From positions 14,559 to 78,558 of the forward strand of contig JBBQFQ010000021.1 of assembly GCA_038322235.1 (NCBI GenBank): a DNA stretch of 64,000 nucleotides, in the 5' to 3' direction. The stretch's first letter is position 1. Every line of letters begins with the position of its first letter. The notes below the pieces were generated by a model. That model saw only the letters and a list, made by a program, of their open reading frames with translations. It did no database searches and had not been told where the DNA came from. The stretch is from SZAS-18 sp038322235. Lineage in GTDB: Bacteria > Verrucomicrobiota > Verrucomicrobiia > Chthoniobacterales > SZAS-18. The position numbers and the translations under genes are program-made. Positions 51,873-60,544 of the stretch are shown in pieces.

Positions 51873-53345
51873 ATGCCCGATCTCGCCAACTACATCAATG
51901 GCCGGAACGTGCCGCCCGTCGCCGGGGCCTATCTGGACGTCGTCGATCCCGCGACCGGCGAGGTGCACGCGCGTGTGCCCGCGAGCGGTCCGGAGGATGT
52001 CGCCGCGGCCACCATCGCGGCGGCGGCGGCGTTCCCGACGTGGTCCGCGACTCCGGCGGCGGAGCGATCTCGTCTGCTGCTCCGGCTGGCGGATCTGATC
52101 GATGAGAATCTCGAACCTCTCGCGCGGGCGGAGTCCCTGGATACCGGCAAGCCGCTCGCAGTCTCCCGCGCGGTCGACATCCCGCGCGGCGCCGCGAACT
52201 TCCGCTACTTCGCCACCGCGATCCTGCACACCACGTCCGAGTTTCACGACTTCGACGGCGGCGGCACGCCCGGCGGCATGCCCGCGGTGAACTACACGCT
52301 GCGCCGGCCGCGCGGGGTGGCTGGTCTGATTTCACCGTGGAATCTGCCGCTGTATCTCCTCACCTGGAAGATCGCGCCCGCGCTCGCGACGGGAAATACT
52401 GCGGTCGCGAAGCCGTCGGAAATCACTCCGCTCACCGCGGCGATGCTGGGTGATCTCTGCACGCAGGCGGGGCTGCCGCCTGGCGTTCTGAACATCGTTC
52501 ACGGCACGGGTCCGGACTGCGGTGAGGCGATCGTGAATCATCCGGACATCCCGACGCTCTCTTTCACCGGCTCGACCAAGGTCGGGCAGTGGATCGCGGG
52601 CGCCGCCGGGCCGATTTTCAAGCGGGTCTCGCTCGAGCTGGGCGGAAAGAATCCGTTCATCGTTTTCGAGGATGCGGATGTTCCGGCCGCGCTGGAGACC
52701 GCGATGCGGGCCGGTTTTTCGAATCAGGGCCAGATCTGTCTCTGCGGCTCCCGCGTGCTCGTGCACGAATCGATCGCCCCGGCGTTCATCGCCGGACTGA
52801 CGGCGCGGGCGCGGGCCTTGCGGATTGGCGATCCGTTCGATCCGACGACCCAGCAGGGCGCCCTCACGAGTCAGCCGCATTTGCGGAAAGTTGCGTCACT
52901 CGTGGAGCGCGCGCGGGCGTTGGGCGGGATCATTCACTGCGGCGGCGAGTCCGTCGCGCCCGCCGAGCTGCCGGAGCGTTGTCGGAACGGCTTCTTCTAT
53001 CGACCAACGGTCATCGGGGGGCTCGATCCCGCGTGCGAGGTCGAGCAGGAAGAGATCTTTGGTCCCGTCGTCACGGTCCAGACTTTCAAAGATGAGGCGC
53101 AAGCGATCGCCCTCGCGAACGGCACGAAGTACGGTCTCGCCGCGACGATCTTCACGCGGGATCTGGCGCGCGCGCATCGGGTCGCTGCCCGGGTGGAGGC
53201 CGGCATCGTCTGGGTGAACTGCTGGATGGTGCGCGATCTCCGCACGCCGTTCGGCGGGGCGAAGGCGAGCGGGGTCGGGCGCGAGGGCGGAACCGACGCG
53301 CTGCGGTTCTTTACCGAGCCGAAGAATGTCTGCATTGCGACCTGA
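51873..53345 (+). CDS. 2-aminomuconate 6-semialdehyde dehydrogenase
   Basis: A 490-residue NAD-dependent aldehyde dehydrogenase. It starts MPDLANYINGRNVPP. ISPWNLPLYLLTWKIAPALATGNTAVAKPSE, LELGGKNPFIVFEDAD (general-base Glu) and the catalytic Cys in NQGQICLCGSR are visible. The PWNLPLYLLTWK signature and the NCWMVRDLRTPFGGAKASGVGREGG ending are characteristic of the hydroxymuconic/aminomuconic semialdehyde dehydrogenase branch (ALDH8-like). Its place between tryptophan dioxygenase and a RidA-type deaminase supports aminomuconate semialdehyde as substrate. The next gene starts 3 bp after the stop. Confidence 0.9.
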   Translation: MPDLANYINGRNVPPVAGAYLDVVDPATGEVHARVPASGPEDVAAATIAAAAAFPTWSATPAAERSRLLLRLADLIDENLEPLARAESLDTGKPLAVSRAVDIPRGAANFRYFATAILHTTSEFHDFDGGGTPGGMPAVNYTLRRPRGVAGLISPWNLPLYLLTWKIAPALATGNTAVAKPSEITPLTAAMLGDLCTQAGLPPGVLNIVHGTGPDCGEAIVNHPDIPTLSFTGSTKVGQWIAGAAGPIFKRVSLELGGKNPFIVFEDADVPAALETAMRAGFSNQGQICLCGSRVLVHESIAPAFIAGLTARARALRIGDPFDPTTQQGALTSQPHLRKVASLVERARALGGIIHCGGESVAPAELPERCRNGFFYRPTVIGGLDPACEVEQEEIFGPVVTVQTFKDEAQAIALANGTKYGLAATIFTRDLARAHRVAARVEAGIVWVNCWMVRDLRTPFGGAKASGVGREGGTDALRFFTEPKNVCIAT

Positions 53346-53348
53346 CTC

Positions 53349-53783
53349 ATGAGCACCCGCATCGACAGCCCCGGCGCCGCCGAACCCGTCGGGCCGTATC
53401 CGCACGCGCGCCGGGTGGGGAATCTGTTGTTTCTTTCCGGAGTGGGCCCGCGCCAGCGCGGCACGAAGGACATTCCTGGCACCACGCTCGATGCGCACGG
53501 GACGGTGGTGGACTACGACATCGAGGCCGAGATCCGGTCGTGCTTCGAAAACGTCCGGACGATTTTGGCGGACGCCGGATCGGGCTGGGAGCAGATCGTC
53601 GATCTCACCGTCTTCCTGACCGATCTGAAACGCGATTGGGCGATCTACAGCCGCGTCTACGCCGAGCATTTTCCGCCGGGTCCGAACCAGCCCGCGCGCA
53701 CCACTTGTGAAATCTCCGCGCTTCCCCAAGGGGGGAATTCCCCGATCCATTTCGAGATCAAGGTCATTGCGACGGTGGGGTAG
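53349..53783 (+). CDS. RidA-family 2-aminomuconate deaminase
   Basis: A 144-residue RidA/YjgF-fold protein. PVGPYPHARRVGNLLFLSGVGPRQRGTKDIPG and the C-terminal ...NQPARTTCEISALPQ...HFEIKVIATV block match the aminomuconate deaminase subgroup described from nitrobenzene and tryptophan degraders more than general RidA. The Arg of PARTT that binds the carboxylate is present. It should hydrolyse 2-aminomuconate to 4-oxalocrotonate (or the enol form) plus ammonia. It follows the aldehyde dehydrogenase gene by 3 bp. Its last 20 bases overlap the end of the converging monooxygenase-formamidase gene. Confidence 0.85.
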   Translation: MSTRIDSPGAAEPVGPYPHARRVGNLLFLSGVGPRQRGTKDIPGTTLDAHGTVVDYDIEAEIRSCFENVRTILADAGSGWEQIVDLTVFLTDLKRDWAIYSRVYAEHFPPGPNQPARTTCEISALPQGGNSPIHFEIKVIATVG

Positions 53784-55827
53784 GGGGCGCCCCGCCCACG
53801 ATCGGCCGCAACACCGCCCGCACTGGGCTCCCGTCGAAGCCGATCAACTTCAGCGGCGCCGCGATGAGTTCGTACTCACCAGGCGCGACGCCGTGGAGAT
53901 CGAGTCCTTCCAGAATCGAAATGTCGTGGCGGAAGATCGCGAGGTGCGCCTCCAAATCCTTCGACGCGATCAAATCGACGCTCGGCGTGTCGATGCCGAT
54001 CGTGATGACGCCGCGCGCGGCCAGCGCGTCCACCAGCTCAACGGAAAGCGCCGCAAAATCGTCGTTCCACCGGGTGAAGTCTGGGAAGGTGCCGGTGCGA
54101 AGCAGCACGCGAGGATGCCGGATCCCGGCGAGTCCGCCGATGACGTCGGAAAGCCCGACGCGCGTCCCCCGCGCGACGGGCGCATCAAGCACGTGGCACG
54201 GACCAAGATACGGTCTCAGCGAGCGCTCGCCGATGCCGGGTGCGCCGGCGCCGTAGTGATTTGGTCCGTCCGCATGCGCGCCGAGGTGGACGGTCGTGCG
54301 CAGCGTGCTGAGCGTGATGCTGTCGCCGCGTCCGATGTCGCAGAGCACTTCGCGGGTGAGCGAGGTGTCGCCCGGCCAGACGCCGGTCTGCCCGGTCAGG
54401 GCCGGAGTGATGTCGATGACGTCGGCCTCGAAGTTCAAATCGGGCGCGCTCCCATCGAGAATGCGGGCCGCCGCGGACCGCACGTGGAGCTTCCACGCAT
54501 CTTCGCCCAGGTCGGTCAGACGCGCCGCGGGAAGACCGACGATGATCTGGTCGACGATCGCATCGAGCTCGCGGCCGCGTTGGAGGGCCTCGACGTAGGG
54601 AACGGTCGAGAATGAGACGAGGTTGTACTGCGGGGTGACCCGCTCGGGGAACGCCTGATGGACGGTCTGCTCCACCTTTTTCCGGTAGAGAAAGGCGGGT
54701 GATCCGACCTTGTCCCGCATCTCCCCAAAATTCGCGAGCGCCATGTCGGCGATCGCGTCGGCGTTTGGTTTTCGGAGCGCTTGGAACTGCGCGAGGGCGG
54801 CACCTCGATCGAGCGGATGTTGCGCGAGGCATTCCGCCAGGGCGCGGCAGTCTTCGAAGGCCGCATTCATTCCCTGACCGTAAAACGGCACGATCGCATG
54901 GGCCGAGTCGCCGAGGATGCAGACCTTGTCCTGCCAGTGCCAGGGCGAGCACCGCACGGTCACGAGCGAGCCCGTCGGGTTTCGGAGGAAATCCGGCGCC
55001 AGCGTGGGCATGAGGGGAACGGCATCGGGATACTGCGCCTCGAAGAATCTGGTGACATCCGCCTCCGCCTCGAGCGACGAGAAACCGTGGTCGCCCTCGA
55101 ACGGCCAGAAGAGCGTGCACGTGAACGACTGATCGCGATTCGGGAGCGCGATCATCATGGAACTGCCGCGCGGCCAGATGTGAAGTGCGTGCGGATCCAG
55201 GGCGAATCCGTCCGGTCCGGCGGGAATGTGGAGCTCCTTGTAGCCGTGGGCGAGATAGCTCTGGCCGTATTCGAAGCGGTCGGTCTTTTGCAGTCTCGAG
55301 CGGATGGGCGAGAAGGCTCCGTCCGCTCCGAGGATGAGATCCGCCTCGACCCGCTGGACGCCGCTCGCGGTTTCGAAAATGGCCGCGGGGGCGTCGAGCT
55401 CGATGTCGAGACACGCGCACTCGAAATGGATCGTCAGGTTCTCGTACGCGTCCGCGGCCTGGAGGAGCGCGAGGTTCAGGCCGCCCCGCGAGACCGAGTT
55501 GATCGCGTCCTTCGGATCGTGGCTATACGGCTGGAAAATCGGGCTTCCTCCGGGAGAGAGGGTGATGGGATGGATCATCCGACCGCGCATGGGGATCGCC
55601 TCGGTGTTCATCACCATCTCGGCGAGACCAGCGCCGGCGAGACCGCTGAGGCCGCGAATCGAGAGCGCCAGATTGATCGAGCGTCCGCCCGCGTAGCCGA
55701 GCGCGCGCGGATCAGAGCGACGCTCGAAAATGCTCACGCGGTATCCCGCCCGCCCGAGATAGCAGCCCATGAGAGACCCGGCGAGTCCGGCGCCGACGAT
55801 GAGGACGTGGGGAGGGGGATGGCTCAT
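53764..55827 (-). CDS. Kynurenine 3-monooxygenase / kynurenine formamidase fusion
   Basis: A 687-residue two-enzyme fusion. Residues 1-450 are a class A flavin monooxygenase: FAD motif GAGLAG at 12-17 with Glu35, and GDSAHAIVPFYGQGMN from 306. The overall sequence (GGRSINLALSIRG, YGQSYLAHGYKELHIP, NPTGSLVTVRCSPWHW) is that of kynurenine 3-monooxygenase, without its membrane tail. After a short linker (about 455-468), residues 469-687 are a cyclase-family metal hydrolase with His514, His518 and Asp520 of the HxxxHxD site, plus IGIDTPSVD and a KynB-like end. The protein would do steps 2 and 3 of the pathway. It lies 19 bp after kynureninase. The start at 55827 is fixed by the Rossmann fold. Confidence 0.93.
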   Translation of the reverse strand: MSHPPPHVLIVGAGLAGSLMGCYLGRAGYRVSIFERRSDPRALGYAGGRSINLALSIRGLSGLAGAGLAEMVMNTEAIPMRGRMIHPITLSPGGSPIFQPYSHDPKDAINSVSRGGLNLALLQAADAYENLTIHFECACLDIELDAPAAIFETASGVQRVEADLILGADGAFSPIRSRLQKTDRFEYGQSYLAHGYKELHIPAGPDGFALDPHALHIWPRGSSMMIALPNRDQSFTCTLFWPFEGDHGFSSLEAEADVTRFFEAQYPDAVPLMPTLAPDFLRNPTGSLVTVRCSPWHWQDKVCILGDSAHAIVPFYGQGMNAAFEDCRALAECLAQHPLDRGAALAQFQALRKPNADAIADMALANFGEMRDKVGSPAFLYRKKVEQTVHQAFPERVTPQYNLVSFSTVPYVEALQRGRELDAIVDQIIVGLPAARLTDLGEDAWKLHVRSAAARILDGSAPDLNFEADVIDITPALTGQTGVWPGDTSLTREVLCDIGRGDSITLSTLRTTVHLGAHADGPNHYGAGAPGIGERSLRPYLGPCHVLDAPVARGTRVGLSDVIGGLAGIRHPRVLLRTGTFPDFTRWNDDFAALSVELVDALAARGVITIGIDTPSVDLIASKDLEAHLAIFRHDISILEGLDLHGVAPGEYELIAAPLKLIGFDGSPVRAVLRPIVGGAPPTPPSQ

Positions 55828-55846
55828 GAATGGTCCGAAGGGAGAT

Positions 55847-57139
55847 TCACCGCGCGGCAAACACCTCGATCATCACCTGCACGAGCCGCCAGCAGTCGTG
55901 GAACGAAATATAGAGCGGCGCGGGCGCAACGCGGATGACGTTCGGTTCGCGGAAGTCGCAGAAGACGCCGCGGGCTTGCAGGGCGGCCGCGTTGGCGCGC
56001 GTCGCGCCGTCGAGCGCGAGCGAAAGCTGGGCGCCGCGATCGAGGGGAGTGTCGGGGGTCAGGATGCGGAGGCGACTGGCGATCGACGAGCGGCGGAGCA
56101 GGCCTTCGAGATACGCGGTCAGGGCGATCGATTTCGCGCGCAGCGCGGGCATCGTCGCGCGGTCGAAAATCTCCAGCGACACGCGCACCGGGGCGAGAGC
56201 GAGGACCGGCGGATTGCTCAACTGCCAGGCGTCGGCGGATTCGACCGGCACGAAGTCGGGACCCATCTTGAAGCGGGTGGCCGGATCGTTGCCCCACCAC
56301 CCGGTGAAACGCGGCAGCGAACGATCCGCGTGATGCCGCTCGTGGACGAATGCTCCGGCCACCGCGCCGGGCCCGGCGTTCAGATACTTGTAGGAACACC
56401 ACGCCGCGAAGTCGCAACCCCAGTCGTGCAGCCTCACGTCCACGTTCCCCGCCGCGTGGGCCAGGTCCCAGCCGACCACGATGCCGCGCTCCCGGGCGAA
56501 GCGGGTGATCGTTGCGAGGTCGAAATACTGACCGGTCAGGTAATTTACGCCCCCGAGCAGCAGCAACGCGATCGACGAGGACTGCCGGTCGATCGCGCTG
56601 AGGATGTCGTCGGTGCGCAAGGCCGACTCGCCCTCGCGCGCCTTCAAGCGGATCAGGCCATTCGCTCGATCGAACCCGGTGCCGGCGTGGTGGAAATCGA
56701 GCTGGCTCTGGACCGCGTAGGAATCGGAAGGAAACGCCGTGTCTTCGATGACGATTTGATACCGCTCCCGGGTCGGGCGATAAAACGAGACCATGAGGAA
56801 GTGGAGGTTGGCGGTGAGCGAATTCATCGCCACCACTTCGCTCGGCAGCGCTCCGACGAGGCGGGCGAGCGATTCGCGTACTTCCTCGTGGTAGGGCAGC
56901 CAGGGGTGCTTCGCCTCGAAGTGCCCTTCGACTCCGAGCGCGGCCCAGTCATCGAGTTCTTGCTCGACCGCCACGCGGGTCGCCTTTGGCTGCAGACCCA
57001 GGGAGTTGCCCACGAAGTAGAGCGCTTCACCGGCCGCACTCCGCGGGAAGTGGAAGCGGTCGCGGAAAGAGCGCAGGGGGTCGTCTTCATCGCGCCGGAG
57101 CGCGGCGGCTTCGTCGGTCGGAAAGGAGGAGGCGGGCAT
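55847..57139 (-). CDS. kynU: Kynureninase
   Basis: A 430-residue PLP enzyme at the family length, from the ATG at 57139 (MPASSFPTDEAAALRRDEDDP). YFVGNSLGLQPKAT, the MNSLTANLHFLMVSFYRPT motif, the PLP-contacting Asp in GIVVGWDLAHAAGN and the PLP Lys in WCSYKYLNAGPGAVAG are present, as is the GWWGNDPATRFKM loop. It hydrolyses 3-hydroxykynurenine to 3-hydroxyanthranilate plus alanine. It is first in a two-gene minus operon with the monooxygenase-formamidase fusion. The frame is open upstream to 57430, but that part is not kynureninase-like. Confidence 0.95.
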   Translation of the reverse strand: MPASSFPTDEAAALRRDEDDPLRSFRDRFHFPRSAAGEALYFVGNSLGLQPKATRVAVEQELDDWAALGVEGHFEAKHPWLPYHEEVRESLARLVGALPSEVVAMNSLTANLHFLMVSFYRPTRERYQIVIEDTAFPSDSYAVQSQLDFHHAGTGFDRANGLIRLKAREGESALRTDDILSAIDRQSSSIALLLLGGVNYLTGQYFDLATITRFARERGIVVGWDLAHAAGNVDVRLHDWGCDFAAWCSYKYLNAGPGAVAGAFVHERHHADRSLPRFTGWWGNDPATRFKMGPDFVPVESADAWQLSNPPVLALAPVRVSLEIFDRATMPALRAKSIALTAYLEGLLRRSSIASRLRILTPDTPLDRGAQLSLALDGATRANAAALQARGVFCDFREPNVIRVAPAPLYISFHDCWRLVQVMIEVFAAR

Positions 57140-57405
57140 GGCGGGGTTCGCGTCGTGGGGGGAGCGCAGACCGGCGATGGTGCACCGCCGAGGGGACCGG
57201 CGCAATGCGGGCATCGGCGCGCATCGATCCGACCATCTGCCGGTCGGGGACTGCGGCAGCCTGCGGCCGCTGCTTCCTGGCGCAGTTGCGGCGCTTCCAT
57301 CGGCGAAGCCGGCTCCTTTGGATTCGGCGGGAGGAAGCCGATCGCGCGGTCCGCGCGAAGTTCGCTTGAGCGCGGGTGGAACCGACCGCACGCTGAGAGC
57401 GAACG

Positions 57406-58140
57406 ATGGAGAATGGACCACCCGCCTCATTCCCCGAGACGCGGTGGAGTCTCGTTTTGCGCGCCCAGAAGAACGCCGTCCCGGACGAACAGGCGCGGCG
57501 CGCCCTCGATGAACTCTGCGGGATGTATTGGTATCCGCTCTACGCGTTTGCCCGCCGGCGGGAGATTCCGCCCGCGGAAGCGGAGGATCTGACCCAGGGA
57601 TTCTTCGCGTTGCTGGTTTCGCGCAGCCTGCTCGACAAAGCCGACCGCGAACGCGGGCGGCTGCGTTCCTTCCTGATCGGCGCGTTCAAACTCCACCTTT
57701 CTGACGAGCGACGCCGCGAGCAGCGCCTGCGTCGTGGTGGCGGGCAGAGCATCGTTTCGTTCGACCAGGTCCAAGCGGAAGAGTGGTTCGTGGCCGACAC
57801 CGCCGACGAAGCCGCCCCGGAGCAGCGTTTCGATCGGGACTGGGCCGAGTCCGTCGTCGTGAACGCGATGCGCGCCTTGGAGGGGGAATGTGTTCAGAAG
57901 GGGAAGGGTGCAGTCTTTGCGCGGCTGCGAGAATTCCTTTCGTGGGACCAAGCCGAGCCCGAGGTGGCCGCAGCGGCGCGCGATCTCGGACTGACGGAAG
58001 GCGCGCTCCGCGTCGCCGTTCATCGGCTCCGTCACAGCTTTCGCCTGCAACTCCAGGCCGAAGTTGCCCAGACGGTGACGACGCCCGAAGAACTCCGGGC
58101 GGAACTCGATCACCTCTTCCGCACGCTGCTCCGCGAGTAG
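57406..58140 (+). CDS. ECF-type RNA polymerase sigma factor
   Basis: A 244-residue sigma factor. It has a region 2 (MYWYPLYAFARRREIPPAEAEDLTQGFFALLV, then RSFLIGAFKLHLSDERRREQR) and region 4 (EVAAAARDLGLTEGALRVAVHRLRHSFRLQLQAEVA). The opening FPETRWSLVLRAQ is typical of the large ECF group found in Planctomycetes and Verrucomicrobia. No anti-sigma gene is present. Instead a Ser/Thr kinase gene follows 58 bp later (from its chosen start), suggesting that activity is tuned by phosphorylation or that both respond to one stimulus. It is divergent from kynureninase across about 270 bp in which I see no defined promoter. Confidence 0.88.
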   Translation: MENGPPASFPETRWSLVLRAQKNAVPDEQARRALDELCGMYWYPLYAFARRREIPPAEAEDLTQGFFALLVSRSLLDKADRERGRLRSFLIGAFKLHLSDERRREQRLRRGGGQSIVSFDQVQAEEWFVADTADEAAPEQRFDRDWAESVVVNAMRALEGECVQKGKGAVFARLREFLSWDQAEPEVAAAARDLGLTEGALRVAVHRLRHSFRLQLQAEVAQTVTTPEELRAELDHLFRTLLRE

Positions 58141-58198
58141 CCGCAGAAATCCGCGACAAATGCGCGACTCCGCCGTAACGCCAGACTCGGCGAGGCCG

Positions 58199-60454
58199 AT
58201 GAAAGGCACCATGTCTTCGCGCTCCATTTGTCGCCGCTGCGGAGCGCCGCTTTCCCAGCGGGTTTCGACTTTCGGCGATTGCCCGCGCTGCCTCGTCGCG
58301 CGGGCGCTCGCCCCCGCTGCCGAGGAGACGGTCAAGCCGGCGGATTTCGGGGACTACGTCATTGGCGAGGAGATCGGTCGCGGAGGAATGGGCGTCGTCT
58401 ATCGCGCGCGGCAACTTGCGCTCGATCGCGAGGTCGCGCTGAAGTTCCTGCCGTTCGCACTGCTCGAAAGCGAAGACTTCCTGGAGCGCTTCGAACGCGA
58501 AGCGCGCCTGATGGCCCGCCTGACGCATTCAGGGATCGCGCGCGTCTTTGAGGCGGGCATTAGCCCGTGGGGTCGGCCGTTCCTTGCGCTCGAGCTGGTC
58601 GCGGGGGAACCGGTGACAGCCTACTTGCAGGCTCGCTCCCTCCCGCTGCGCGCGCGGCTCGATCTTTTTCTGCAGATCTGCGATGCGGTGCAGCACGCCC
58701 ACCAGCGCGGCATCGTGCATCGCGATCTCAAGCCGTCCAATGTGCTGGCTTTCGCTGCGGAGGCTGGCATCGCCGTCAAGGTGATCGACTTCGGCCTGGC
58801 TCGTCCAGCGGGCGATCAAGCGGCGGATGTCGCGCTTTGGCGCTCGCAAACCGCTATCGTTGGCACGCCGCTCTACATGAGCCCGGAGCAGGCCGATGGC
58901 GGCGAAGTGGACACGCGCACGGATGTCTACTCCCTCGGGGTCCTGCTTTGTGAGATGCTCGCTGGCGCGGCGCCATTTGCGGGCGCAGCGCTCTCCCTCA
59001 TCTCGCGCGCGCAGGTCGCCCGCGTGCTCTGGAAGACAGCCGCCCCCGCACCCAGCGAAGTCCTGGCGAAGCTCACCTCCCCGGTCGCGTCGCCGATCCG
59101 CCGGAACGAGTTGCTGGGCGATCTCGATGCCATTTGCCTGCGCTCGGTCGAAAGGGATCCCGCCGCGAGGTATCCCGCGGTGGCCGCTCTGGCGGACGAC
59201 ATTCGCCGCCATCTGGCGGACGAGCCGGTCAGCGCGATGCCGCCCACGGCGCGCTACCGGTTCGGCAAGTACGTCAGGCGCCATCGCCTGCTGCTCGGCG
59301 GGGTCACCCTCGTGGTCCTCGGCTTTGCCGTCGCGGCCGTCTTCAGCGCTTCCCAGGCCCGCACCGCCCGGCAGCAACGAGATCGAGCGGAGCGGGTGAA
59401 GGCGTTTCTCATCGACGTCCTCGGCGCACCCTCGCCCGGAGCGGATGGACGCGATGTCCGCGTCATCGAGGTGCTCGCGAAGGCGAAGGAACGAGCGGAG
59501 AGCGATCTCCAGTCCGATCCCGTGGTGCTCGCCGATGTCCGGCTCACGCTGGGCACGACTTACTACAACCTGAGTCTCTACGGCGAAGCGGAGCCGCTCT
59601 TGCGCGGGGCACTGGCGGACGCTCGCCGGCTCACGGGCGAACGTTCGCTTGCCACCGCCGAGGCGTTGAAAGCGCTGGGCGAACTTTGCAACTGGACGAG
59701 TCGCCAGCAGGAGGCGGGAAAATTCCTGACGGAATCCATCGCCATCTACCGGGATTACCTCCCGGAGAGTGCGGCGGCACTGGCGCGCGCCCTGCAGAGT
59801 CTCGGTTCGGTCGAGATTCACTCTTCTCGGCCGGCGTCCGCCATTCCCCTGCTCGAGGAATCGGTCCGCCTGGCGGAGCGAGCAGGCGGCGCCGGGTCTA
59901 GCGATGCCGTGGTTTCGATGGGCGATCTCGCGGCTTGCTTCGACAAGCTGGGGCGGAGCGCGGACGCGCGCCCGCTCTTCGACCGGGTTATCGCCGGCAT
60001 GCGGAAGACGCCGGCGCTGCGCGAGAATCTCGCCACGATGCTGAGCTCATTGAGCGATCTCCTGGCCGAACGCGGCGACCTCGCCGGTGCCGAACGGGCT
60101 CTGGAGGAAAGCGTCGAAAGAAGGCGGGAACTCTATGGTCCGGAGTCCGCACCGCTGGCGAGCGCGCTCGGCAAGCTCGCGTGGGTGCGCTATCGGCAGG
60201 GCGATTTCGTTCGCGCCGAGGCTGGCGGCCGGGAAGGGCTCGCACTTTACCGGAAACTCCTGACGCCCGGCGCGCGGGAGTCGTTTTTCGCCCTCCGCCC
60301 GCTCGCCTTTGCGCTCTTGAAGACTGGGCGCGCCGCCGAAGCTGAGCCGCTTTTGATTGAGTTGGTTGCGGTTGTCCGGCGCCACATGGCGGCGGATGCC
60401 ACGCTCATCGCGCAGGCGGAACAAGGGCTCGCGGAAGCCCGCGAGGCACGCTGA
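58199..60454 (+). CDS. Zinc-ribbon Ser/Thr kinase with TPR C-terminus
   Basis: About 751 residues from the ATG at 58199 (58160 and 58211 are alternatives). The N-terminus has a zinc ribbon (CRRCGAP...CPRCLVARAL). The kinase domain runs from FGDYVIGEEIGRGGMGVVYRA to about residue 345, with ALKFLP (Lys), IVHRDLKPSNVL, VIDFGLARP and GTPLYMSPEQADGG. One membrane helix follows (LLLGGVTLVVLGFAVAAVFSAS), then an exported TPR array (repeated EAEPLLRGALADARRL-type units) to the end. The layout matches the PknB-like kinases encoded next to ECF sigma genes in this phylum. It probably senses an envelope signal through the TPRs. Confidence 0.9.
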   Translation: MKGTMSSRSICRRCGAPLSQRVSTFGDCPRCLVARALAPAAEETVKPADFGDYVIGEEIGRGGMGVVYRARQLALDREVALKFLPFALLESEDFLERFEREARLMARLTHSGIARVFEAGISPWGRPFLALELVAGEPVTAYLQARSLPLRARLDLFLQICDAVQHAHQRGIVHRDLKPSNVLAFAAEAGIAVKVIDFGLARPAGDQAADVALWRSQTAIVGTPLYMSPEQADGGEVDTRTDVYSLGVLLCEMLAGAAPFAGAALSLISRAQVARVLWKTAAPAPSEVLAKLTSPVASPIRRNELLGDLDAICLRSVERDPAARYPAVAALADDIRRHLADEPVSAMPPTARYRFGKYVRRHRLLLGGVTLVVLGFAVAAVFSASQARTARQQRDRAERVKAFLIDVLGAPSPGADGRDVRVIEVLAKAKERAESDLQSDPVVLADVRLTLGTTYYNLSLYGEAEPLLRGALADARRLTGERSLATAEALKALGELCNWTSRQQEAGKFLTESIAIYRDYLPESAAALARALQSLGSVEIHSSRPASAIPLLEESVRLAERAGGAGSSDAVVSMGDLAACFDKLGRSADARPLFDRVIAGMRKTPALRENLATMLSSLSDLLAERGDLAGAERALEESVERRRELYGPESAPLASALGKLAWVRYRQGDFVRAEAGGREGLALYRKLLTPGARESFFALRPLAFALLKTGRAAEAEPLLIELVAVVRRHMAADATLIAQAEQGLAEAREAR

Positions 60455-60544
60455 GACCCACGTCGAGAGCCGGGCGCCCCGCGAGTTTCTGCGCCGATCG
60501 CACTTTTTTCGTAACGCGGCCGCCGCGCCGCCCGATGCAGGATT

